Shown here piece by piece: positions 44,548 to 52,387 of a stretch of DNA of 64,000 nucleotides. Origin of the DNA: Betaproteobacteria bacterium (GTDB lineage: Bacteria; Pseudomonadota; Gammaproteobacteria; Burkholderiales; Burkholderiaceae_C); contig JADJWD010000006.1 of NCBI GenBank assembly GCA_016716535.1, forward strand, positions 310,001-374,000, read 5' to 3'. Numbering within the stretch: the first letter of the stretch is position 1; the number at the start of each line of letters is the position of its first letter. The notes below the pieces were generated by a model, which was not told where the DNA came from, ran no database searches, and was given only the letters and a program-made list of their open reading frames with translations. The position numbers were made by a program, and so were the translations under genes.

Positions 44548-47326
44548 TCACACCTGCTGGTCCGGCCCGTGCGCCGGATTGAAGTAGCGCTCGCTCACTT
44601 CGCTGGCAAGCGCCTCGCCCGCTTCGGCCAGCTGCGTGCAAAGCGCCAGCAGCCGCGCCGCGACCTCGGCCTCGGTCAGCCCGCGCAGGTCTTCCAGCGC
44701 CAGGCCCGCGCCGGCGGCGGGCAGCCGCGCGGCCAGCGGCGTCAGCGCCAAGGCCGCGCCGCCTGTCACCTTGCCCGTCACCTCGCCCGTCACCGCCCGT
44801 CACCTCGCCCGTCACGTCGCCCGCCGCGCCATCCGCCCCACCTGACGCCGGCAGCTTGCCGAGTTCGGTGCGCAGCCGCCGCAGCACGCCGGCCAGGCCG
44901 CGCGGGTTGGTGCTGTCCAGCACCAGCAGCTCGGTCAGCGGCAGCAGGTCTTCGTGCCGCTGGTAGCGCGCGCGGAAGGTGATGAGGCTGTCGCACAGCT
45001 CGAGCAGCAGCTCGACGCCGGCGGCGCGGTCGAGCGCGCCCGCGGCGAGGAAGGCCTGCCAGCGCGTCGCCAGGCCGATCAGCCGCTCGGTCAGCCGGCC
45101 GACGGTCAGCAGCCGCCAGCCGTGGTCGCGCGTCATGCGGTCGGTCTGCGCGCCGGTCACCGCTGCCAGGTGCACGGCCAGCCGGTCGAGCGCGCCGAGC
45201 ACCTGCGCGCGCGCCGGCCCGCCGGCGGCGCTGCCGTTGCCGCCGCCGCCGCCGCCGTCACGGTCGACAAGCGCCTGCCCGAACGCCTCGCGCAGGTGGC
45301 CGACGAGGCCCGCGTGCTCGGCGGACAACCGCTCGCGCAGCGTGCCGGCCGCCTGCGCCAGCGCGCGCAGGTTGAAGGCGACGCTGCGCACGGTGCCACC
45401 GGCACCATTCGCCACGGCGCCACCGGCGCCCTCCCCATCCCCCAGCGCCGCCAGCACGGCACGCTCGAAGAGGTGCGGCGACCGGTCGAGCCCCGGCACG
45501 CCCGCCGGCGCGAGGCCGGTGCGCACCGCCAGGTCGGTCAGCGCGCGCAGCTCGGGCGCGGCGGCGTCGTTGTCGGCATCGATCAGCGCCAGCGCTGCGC
45601 GCACGAGCCGCACCTGCTGCTCGGTGCGCTCGGTGTAGCGGCCGAGCCAGAACAGGTTCTCGCCGGTGCGGCTGGCCACCGGCTGCCGGCGCGCCGCGAG
45701 ATCGTCGACCGTCAGCTTCGCCGGCAGCATCGAGAACGTGTCCACCGGCCCGTCGGTGATGACCCAGGTGTCCAGGCTCGCGCCGCCGCGCTGCATCGCC
45801 AGGCTTGGCCGGCCGGTCTCCGGGTCGCGGCCGGCGACGCGCGTCATGCCGCCGGGCAGTACGTGCCAGCGGCCGGCGGCGTCGGCGATGGCGTAGACGC
45901 GCACCACCGCGGGGCGCAGTTGCACCCCGCCGGCGCCCCAGGTCGGCGCATGCGCGGGTTCGAAGCGCGTCTGCAGCGTGACCGCCTCCGGGTCGTCGTC
46001 GATCGCCGCCGGCTCGGCTGGCAGCACGCGCGAGGTGCGCAAGCCGCTCGGGAACGTCGTGCGCGCCACCAGCTCGGGCAGGCGGCCGCGCGCGTCGGCC
46101 CAGGCCGCCGCCTCGCCGCACCACCAGCTCGAAAGCGACGGCAGCGCCAGCGGCGCACCGAGCAGCCGATGCGCGATCCCCGGCAGGAAGCCGAGCAGCG
46201 CCGGCGTTTCGAGGAACCCGCTGCCGAGCGCGTTGGCCATGACGACGCGGCCGGCGCGCACCGCCTGCAACAGCCCCGGCACGCCGAACGCCGAATCGGC
46301 CTTCAGCTCGAGCGGGTCGCACCAGGCGTCGTCGACGCGCCGGAGCACGCCGTGCACGCGCTCGAGCCCCTCCACCGTCTTCAGGAAGAGCTGCTCGCCG
46401 CGCACCGTGAGGTCGCCGCCTTCGGCCAGCGGCAGGCCGAGATAACGCGCCAGGTACGCATGCTCGAAGTACGTCTCGCTGTGCGGGCCCGGTGTCAGCA
46501 GCACGATGCGCGGCGTGCCGCTGCCGCCGGCCGTCAGCGCGCGCGCGCGCTGCTCGACGCTGTCCAGCAGCGTGCGGTAGCTGCTGGCGATGTGCTGCAC
46601 GCGCAACTCGCGGAACGCTTCGGGGAACTGGCGCGCGACGACGAGCCGGTTGTGCAGCACGTAGCCCAGCCCCGAAGGCCCCTGCGTGCGCTGCGCCAGC
46701 ACGCACCAGTGGCCGGCAGCGTCGCGGCCGAGGTCGAAGGCGACGATGAAAAGCCGCTGCCCACCGGCCGGCTGCACGCCGGCCAGCGGCCGCAGCCAGC
46801 CCGGGTGCCGCCACAGCAGCGCCGGCGGCAGCAGCGCCTCGTGCAGCAGGCGCTGCGCACCGTGCAGGTCGGCGAGCATCGCTTCCAGCAGCGCGGCGCG
46901 CTGCGTGATGCCGGCTTCGATGATCGACCAGTCGGCCGGCGACACCAGGTGCGGCAGCAGCTCCAGCGACCACGGCCGCACCGACGAGGCGGCACCGCCT
47001 TCGCCGCCCACGTTGTGCGTGACGCCGTCGCGGTGCAGCTCGCGCGCCACCTGCACGACGCGGCGGTCGAGTTCGGCGCGTGCCGCGGGCGTGGCGGCCA
47101 TCGCCGGCACCGCGGCGGCAAAGCGCTGCCAGGCCGGGCGCAGCCGGCCGGCGCTGTCGTGCAGTTCGTTCCAGAAAGTGCCGCCAGTGCCGCCCGTGGC
47201 GTTCACGCCCTCCGTGTTGTCCGCGCCGGCCGGCACATCGGCGTCGAGCACCGAGCCCACGGCGCTTCCCAAGGCGCTGCCCGCGGCCTCGGGCCGGCGC
47301 GGGTCGGACGCGGGGTCGGTGGACAT
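44548..47326 (-). CDS. fused circularly permuted ATP-grasp + alpha-E protein (frameshifted)
   Basis: About 925 residues if the frame is restored. Residues about 50-520 are a CP_ATPgrasp_2 domain (VLHNRLVVARQFPEAFRELR, LTPGPHSETYFEHAYLARYL, RRVDDAWCDPLELKADSAFG, LPGGMTRVAGRD). Residues from about 550 are an alpha-E domain starting SRTGENLFWLGRYTERTEQQ. The frame breaks near residue 844 within a 12-nt tandem repeat, where one unit lacks two bases (between 44794 and 44795). In the other frame the normal end follows, through LEDLRGLTEAEVAARLLALC to the stop at 44548. It is effectively a fusion of the two downstream single-domain genes and heads the operon. Mutation and assembly error are both possible. 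Confidence 0.88.
44761..44818. repeat. 12-nt in-gene tandem repeat with a 2-nt contraction
   Basis: Five units of GCCCGTCACCTC type run from 44761 to 44818, encoding EVTG/DVTG/KVTG on the minus strand. The middle unit (44785-44794, GCCCGTCACC) is 10 nt long, lacking TC. All others are 12 nt and keep the frame, so this unit alone explains the frameshift. Confidence 0.92.
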
Positions 47327-47404
47327 CGAAGGAGGAAGCGGTGGCGCCCGACAGCCCGCCGCGCAACGACGGGTGGTGAGAGGCCGCTGGGGCTGTGAGG
47401 GGCT

Positions 47405-50056
47405 TCAGGGACGCGGCGCCGACGCAGGCGCACTCGCCGCACGATGATGCCAGTAACGGCGCGCCGCCTCGCGCTCGCAGCGCGGCGGCTCCTGCGCCGT
47501 CAGGGTCAGCGCGCCGCAGCGGTCGCTGCGCACGAGCCGGATGCCGCGCGCTTCGTAGCGGCTCACCACGTCGGGCGCAGGGTGGCCGAAGCGGCTGCGG
47601 TAGGCGGCCTGCACGACGGCCAGCGACGGCGCCACCGCGTCGATGAAAGCGGCCGTCGACGACGTGCGGCTGCCGTGGTGCGGCACGAGCAGCGCTCGCG
47701 CACGCAACAGCGCGGTGCTGGCGCGCGCGACGAGCGCCGCTTCCTCGGCCGCTTCGATGTCGCCGGTCAGCAGCACGGCCGCGTCGCCGGTGCCGATGCG
47801 CAGCACGCAGCTCAGCGTGTTGGGGCGCGGCGCGGCTTGCGCGGTTTGCAGCGCCGGGCCGGCCTGCGCGTAGTCGTCGGCCGTCGGATGCAGCACCTCG
47901 AACGGCACGCCGTCCCACTGCCAGCGCTGCCCGGCAACGCAGCGCTCGATGGTGGCGCCGGCCGCACGTGCCCGCGCCTGCAGCGGGTGCACATCGTCGA
48001 GCGAACTCGAAAGCTGCCGCACCGGCAACGCCGCCAGCAGCGACGCCGCGCCGCCGGTGTGGTCGGTGTCGCGGTGGCTCAGCATCAGCTGGTCGATCTG
48101 CGTCTCGCCGCGCAGGCGCAACAGCGGCACGAGCCAGCGGCTGCCTGCGTCGGCCTCGGGCGAGAACGCCGGCCCGGCGTCGTAGACGAGCAGGTGATGG
48201 CGCGTGCGCACGAGCACCGCGGTGCCCTGGCCGACGTCGGCAGCGACGACCTCGAACATGCCGGGCGCCGGCCGCGCCGCCGGCGGCGCCAGCAGCGGCA
48301 GCATCAACGGCACCGCCAGCCAGCGCAGGCGGGCCGGCAGCGGCAGCACCGCCAGCACGCCGCCGAGCAACCCGACAGCGACGGCCCACGGCGGCGCGGC
48401 GGCGGCTTGCCACACCGCGGGCAGTCCGGCCGCCGCGCCGCCGGCCAGCATCTGCAATGCCGCCATCAGCAGCGACAGCACGAACGCCGCTGCGTCCCAC
48501 AGCGGCGCGAAGGCGATGCCCAGCAGCGCCAGCGGCGTGACGACGAGCGTCACGACCGGGATCGCGACCAGGTTGGCCGCGAAGCCGACGATCGAGACCT
48601 GCTGGAAAAAGACCATCGACGGCGGCGCCAGCCCGACGGTGGCCACCGCCTGCGCGCGCACCGCAGCGCGCAGCATCGGCAGCGCGCGTACCGCTGTCGG
48701 GCTGCCCGGCGCCGCCTCGGCGCCGACGCGCGCCATCGCCGGCTCGGCCGCCGCGAGCAGCGCGACGGCGACGAACGACAGCCAGAACCCCGGCTGCGTG
48801 CACGCCCAAGGGTCGATGGCAATGACCACCGCGGCCACCAGCGCCAGCACCGCGTGCAGCGGCCAGCGCACGCCGAGGCTCTTCAACGCCGCGACGGTGG
48901 CCAGCATGATCACCGTGCGCTGCGCCGGCACGCCCCAGCCGGCAAAGAGCGCATAGGCCAGCGCCACCGCGACGCCGCCCCACGCCGCGGCTCGCGGCGC
49001 CGGCAGCCACAGCGACGCGCGCCCGGCGCGCCGCCACAGCCAGCCGATCACACCGCCGGCGAGCCACGCGAACATCGTCACGTGCAGGCCGGAGATGCTC
49101 ATCAGGTGCGCGACGCCGGTGACGCGGAAGACCTCCCAGTCGTCGCGCTCGATCGCCGCCTGGTCGCCAAGCGCCAGCGCGGCGATGACGCCGGCGGTGC
49201 GTGCAGCGAGCGATGCCGCCGCAGGGTCGGCACGGTCGGCCGCATCGGCCGCACCTGCAGCACCGCCAGCGAGCAGCCGCCGCTCGATCGCGTCGCGCAC
49301 CTGCTGGCGCGCACGTTCCACCGGCGCGCCGGCGGCTTCTTCGAGCAGCACCGCCGCGTCGCCGGCGCGCGCGCGCACCTGGCCGGCGGCGCCGATGCCG
49401 CGCTCGAACAACCACAGCTCGAGGTCGAAGCCGCCGGGGTTCAGCGGCCCGTGCGGCTGGCGCAGCCGCACGGTGAAGCGCCAGCGCTGGCCGGCGCGCA
49501 CGTCCAGCTGCGGCCCGAGCAGCAGCGCGTCGGCCTCGGCGGCGCGGTACCAGGCGAGCGACAGCCGGCGCGGCAACGCCACGGGCCGGCCGTCGAGCAC
49601 CGCCGTCTCGGGCTCGAACAGGAAGCGCGTGCCCTGCACGCTGCTGCGCGGCAGTTGCGCGACGAGGCCGGTGACGACGATGTCGCGGCCCTCGAGCGCC
49701 GCTGGCAGCCGCTCGGCCAGCCGGCCGTGTGCGCGCAGCGTGGCGGCGGAGAACGCAGCGGCCGCGGCGACCACGAACCACAGCAGCGCACGCAGCGCCG
49801 GCCGCGTCGAGCCCGGATCGAAGGCGCGCGGCGCACGCGCTGCGACCACCAGGACTGTCGCTGCGACAAGCGCTGCCGCCAGCCCCATCCACGCCGTCGC
49901 CGGTGCCGGCAACGCGGGCAGTTGCATCTGCGCTGCCGTGCCGGCCAGCCACCCGATGCAGCCGGCGACGAGCGCCGCCACTCGCGCCCCCGCGCTTGCC
50001 GCGACCGCCGCGATCACCACCCCGCCGCGCGGCGGGGTCGTGCGGGGCGCTTGCAT
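47405..50056 (-). CDS. comEC: ComEC/Rec2-family DNA internalisation protein
   Basis: 883 residues. Parts in order: N-terminal helices with a DUF4131 region, the competence domain (AALALGDQAAIERDDWEVFR, VTGVAHLMSISGLHVTM), about ten membrane helices, then a metallo-beta-lactamase-like domain (VVAADVGQGTAVLVRT, LMLSHRDTDHTGGA, LLVPHHGSRTSS). ComEC forms the inner-membrane channel for single-stranded DNA in natural transformation. The ATG at 50056 places the first helix correctly; the frame is open further upstream without similarity. No other competence gene is in the window. Confidence 0.93.
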   Translation of the reverse strand: MQAPRTTPPRGGVVIAAVAASAGARVAALVAGCIGWLAGTAAQMQLPALPAPATAWMGLAAALVAATVLVVAARAPRAFDPGSTRPALRALLWFVVAAAAAFSAATLRAHGRLAERLPAALEGRDIVVTGLVAQLPRSSVQGTRFLFEPETAVLDGRPVALPRRLSLAWYRAAEADALLLGPQLDVRAGQRWRFTVRLRQPHGPLNPGGFDLELWLFERGIGAAGQVRARAGDAAVLLEEAAGAPVERARQQVRDAIERRLLAGGAAGAADAADRADPAAASLAARTAGVIAALALGDQAAIERDDWEVFRVTGVAHLMSISGLHVTMFAWLAGGVIGWLWRRAGRASLWLPAPRAAAWGGVAVALAYALFAGWGVPAQRTVIMLATVAALKSLGVRWPLHAVLALVAAVVIAIDPWACTQPGFWLSFVAVALLAAAEPAMARVGAEAAPGSPTAVRALPMLRAAVRAQAVATVGLAPPSMVFFQQVSIVGFAANLVAIPVVTLVVTPLALLGIAFAPLWDAAAFVLSLLMAALQMLAGGAAAGLPAVWQAAAAPPWAVAVGLLGGVLAVLPLPARLRWLAVPLMLPLLAPPAARPAPGMFEVVAADVGQGTAVLVRTRHHLLVYDAGPAFSPEADAGSRWLVPLLRLRGETQIDQLMLSHRDTDHTGGAASLLAALPVRQLSSSLDDVHPLQARARAAGATIERCVAGQRWQWDGVPFEVLHPTADDYAQAGPALQTAQAAPRPNTLSCVLRIGTGDAAVLLTGDIEAAEEAALVARASTALLRARALLVPHHGSRTSSTAAFIDAVAPSLAVVQAAYRSRFGHPAPDVVSRYEARGIRLVRSDRCGALTLTAQEPPRCEREAARRYWHHRAASAPASAPRP

Positions 50057-50131
50057 CGGTGCAGTGTAGGATGCCGCCCCGCCTCGCCCAGGCACCTCTT
50101 TGGCGGCCCTCTCACGAGGGCGCCCGACGCC

Positions 50132-50596
50132 ATGACGCACCCTATCCAGCAGCGTTTGCAAGCACTCGGCATCACGCTGCCGCCGCTGGCCACGCCGGCC
50201 GCGGCCTACGTGCCGTTCGTGCGCACCGGCCACCTTGTCTTCGTCTCCGGCCACATCGCGCGCAAGGACGGCAAGCCGTGGGTCGGCCAGCTTGGCGCGG
50301 CCATCGGCACCGAAGAAGGCAAGCTCGCCGCGCGCACCATCGCGATCGACCTGCTGGGCACGCTGCAGGCCGCCGTCGGCGACCTGGCGCGCGTCAAGCG
50401 CATCGTCAAGGTGATGAGCCTCGTCAACAGCACGCCGGGCTTCACCGAGCAGCACCTCGTCACCAACGGCTGCAGCGAGCTGCTGGTGGAGGTGTTCGGC
50501 AAGGACGTCGGCGCGCACGCGCGCAGCGCCTTCGGCGTGGCGCAGATTCCGCTGGGCGCCTGCGTCGAGATCGAGCTGATCGCCGAAGTCGAGTGA
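50132..50596 (+). CDS. RidA-family protein (YjgF/UK114-like)
   Basis: 154 residues of the larger RidA-like subgroup (ITLPPLATPAAAYVPFVRTG, VFVSGHIARKDGKPWVGQLG, FGVAQIPLGACVEIELIAEV). RidA enzymes hydrolyse reactive enamine/imine intermediates, but members of this subgroup often lack the Arg needed for deaminase activity; here an Arg lies in AHARSAFGVAQIP. Divergent from comEC and overlapping dsbB by four bases. Confidence 0.88.
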   Translation: MTHPIQQRLQALGITLPPLATPAAAYVPFVRTGHLVFVSGHIARKDGKPWVGQLGAAIGTEEGKLAARTIAIDLLGTLQAAVGDLARVKRIVKVMSLVNSTPGFTEQHLVTNGCSELLVEVFGKDVGAHARSAFGVAQIPLGACVEIELIAEVE

Positions 50597-51090
50597 GCGC
50601 CTTGCGCATCTCGCCGCGCGCGCTGTTCGCGGCGGTGGCGATCGCCAGCGCCCTGGGGGTGGCCGCCGCGCTCGTCTCGCAGCACGTCTACGAGATGCAG
50701 CCTTGCGCGTGGTGCGTGCTGCAGCGGGTGATCTTCATCGTCATCGGCGTCGTGGCGCTGGTCTTTGCGCTGCTGCCGGCCCCGGGGGCAGCACGCATCG
50801 GCGCCGGGGTCGTCGTGCTGCTCGGCCTGTGCGGCATCGGCGCGGCGCTGTGGCAGCACTTCGTCGCCGCATCGGCCGCCTCGTGCGACCTGACGCTGGC
50901 CGACCGGCTGATCAGCGGCAGCGGCCTCGATGTCGCCTGGCCCGAGGTCTTTGCCGCCTTCGCGTCGTGCGCCGATGCGCGTGTCAACCTGCTCGGCGTG
51001 CCGTACGCGTTCTGGAGCCTGGCGCTGTTTGCGCTGCTTGCCGCGGCGGCGGTGGTGGCCTGGCGCGGGGCGGGTCTCCGTTCGCGCTGA
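50593..51090 (+). CDS. dsbB: disulfide bond formation protein B
   Basis: DsbB reoxidises periplasmic DsbA and passes electrons to quinones. The 165-residue protein has four helices. The first periplasmic loop carries C-A-W-C (MQPCAWCVLQR, quinone-linked pair); the second carries the other cysteines in ASCDLTLADRLI and FASCADARV. Start GTG at 50593 overlaps the RidA-like stop; a TTG three codons later is an alternative. Confidence 0.94.
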   Translation: MSALRISPRALFAAVAIASALGVAAALVSQHVYEMQPCAWCVLQRVIFIVIGVVALVFALLPAPGAARIGAGVVVLLGLCGIGAALWQHFVAASAASCDLTLADRLISGSGLDVAWPEVFAAFASCADARVNLLGVPYAFWSLALFALLAAAAVVAWRGAGLRSR

Positions 51091-51142
51091 TCCTTCGACA
51101 AGCTCAGGATCGGGGATTCGACAAGCTCAGCCCGAACCGGTT
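51091..51142. repeat. interspersed palindromic repeat, copy D
   Basis: Two direct half-units, TTCGACAAGCTCAGGATCGG and TTCGACAAGCTCAGCCCGAA, fill the gap between the convergent dsbB and VOC genes. Here the arms are in direct rather than inverted orientation. Confidence 0.85.
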
Positions 51143-51147
51143 GGAGT

Positions 51148-51630
51148 TCACCCGAGCGCCGCCACCACCTCCGGCGGCGCCTGCACCAGTTCGATCAGCA
51201 CCCCCTCGCCGCCGAGCGGGAACTCGTCGCTGGCCTTCGGGTGGATGAAGCAGATGTCGTGGCCGGCGGCGCCCTTGCGGATGCCGCCGGGCGCGAAGCG
51301 CACGCCGCGGGCCGTCATCCAGGCCACCGCCGCGGGCAGGTCGTCGATCCACAGGCCCATATGGTTCAGCGGCGTGGCGTGCACCGCCGGCTTCTTGTCG
51401 GGGTCCAGCGGCTGCATCAGGTCGATCTCGACCTCGTTGGCGCCGCGGCCGAGCGCGCAGATGTCTTCGTCGACGTTCTCACGCTCGCTGCGGAAGGTGC
51501 CCTTGCGTGCCGCGCCGAGGATGTCGACCCACAGCGCGGCGAGCCGGTCCTTGTCGGGGCCGCCGATTGCCACTTGCTGCAAGCCGAGGACACGGAACGG
51601 GCGGGCCACGGGTGGATCAAAGGTCGTCAT
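51148..51630 (-). CDS. VOC-family protein, candidate methylmalonyl-CoA epimerase
   Basis: 160 residues of the vicinal-oxygen-chelate fold. The proximity of pccA, pccB and scpA suggests methylmalonyl-CoA epimerase, the step missing from the cluster. In the first half the usual metal His (LDHVAI in epimerases) is Gln (LQQVAIGG); the second-half His (LNHMGLWIDDL) and the C-terminal Glu (VLIELVQAP) are kept. The ATG at 51630 is the family start. Function is inferred from context; another VOC activity remains possible. Confidence 0.7.
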   Translation of the reverse strand: MTTFDPPVARPFRVLGLQQVAIGGPDKDRLAALWVDILGAARKGTFRSERENVDEDICALGRGANEVEIDLMQPLDPDKKPAVHATPLNHMGLWIDDLPAAVAWMTARGVRFAPGGIRKGAAGHDICFIHPKASDEFPLGGEGVLIELVQAPPEVVAALG

Positions 51631-51700
51631 GGATGCAAGGGTAGCAGCGTCGGTGTCAGCCCCGGGTTCGCGGCCGGCGGCGGTGGGCCAGAATGCCGGC

Positions 51701-52387
51701 ATGCTGCCGCGCACGCTCGCTCTCATCGACGACGACCCCGTCTACTCCGAGTACCTCGCCCAGCACCTGCAGGAGCGGGGCGTGCAGGTCACGCGTTATG
51801 CCGACGGCAATTCGCTGCTCGCCGACGCCGGCGCCGACTACGACTTCTACATCGTCGACCTGATGTTGCCCGGGGTCGACGGCGAGCAGCTGCTGGACAT
51901 CCTGCGCCGGCGCAGCGAGGCCGGCGTGCTGGTCGTCTCGGGCCGCCTGGGCGCCGAGGTGTTCTCCAACGTGCTGCGCGCCGGCGCCGACATGTACCTG
52001 GCCAAGCCGGTGCAGTTCGAGCAGGTCGAGAACGCCATCCGCGCCGTCTACCGGCGCAGCGCGCGCGTCGCCGGCGCCAGCGGCCCGTGGCGGCTGGACC
52101 GCCGCGCGCGCACGCTGATCGCGCCCGACGGCGCACAGATCAGCCTGGCCGACTCCGATTTCCTGGTGCTCGAGCAGTTCCTCGCCTCCGAGGGCCAGCC
52201 GGTCAGCCGCGAGGCGCTGCTCACCGCGCTCGGCCGGCCGAACGCCGGCCCCGAAGGCGCCGACGTGCTGAACGCGGTGATGTACCGGCTGCGCCGGCGC
52301 ATCGAGCGTGCGACACCGATGCTGGTGCCGCTGCAGGCGCGCTCGCGCGTGGGCTACGTGTTCCGGGCGACGTTGACGGAGGTGTAG
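51701..52387 (+). CDS. OmpR/PhoB-family response regulator
   Basis: 228 residues. The receiver has the acidic pocket D10-D12, phosphoacceptor D53 (YIVDLMLPGVDG) and K102 (YLAKPVQ). The C-terminal winged helix (about 130-225) ends RRRIERATPMLVPLQARSRV then GYVF, a typical trans-activation C region. Its gene converges on the histidine kinase gene with no bases between the stop codons, so the two are probably a cognate pair transcribed separately. Targets unknown; the propionyl-CoA genes are candidates. Confidence 0.9.
   Translation: MLPRTLALIDDDPVYSEYLAQHLQERGVQVTRYADGNSLLADAGADYDFYIVDLMLPGVDGEQLLDILRRRSEAGVLVVSGRLGAEVFSNVLRAGADMYLAKPVQFEQVENAIRAVYRRSARVAGASGPWRLDRRARTLIAPDGAQISLADSDFLVLEQFLASEGQPVSREALLTALGRPNAGPEGADVLNAVMYRLRRRIERATPMLVPLQARSRVGYVFRATLTEV

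Noticed and set aside
43529..47326. A real three-domain fusion of ATP-grasp, alpha-E and transglutaminase
   Set aside because: The joining segment is out-of-frame Arg/Gly-rich sequence, the normal ends of both genes exist in their own frames, and a 10-nt repeat unit explains the fusion.
44954..47398. Long open frame on the plus strand opposite the ATP-grasp/alpha-E gene
   Set aside because: Its translation is Arg/Ala/Gly/His-rich with no family resemblance; it reflects the scarcity of stop codons opposite GC-rich coding sequence.
45258..49952. 1564-codon open frame on the minus strand spanning parts of two genes
   Set aside because: Arg/Ala-rich translation crossing the comEC and ATP-grasp genes in a different frame from both; a high-GC artefact.
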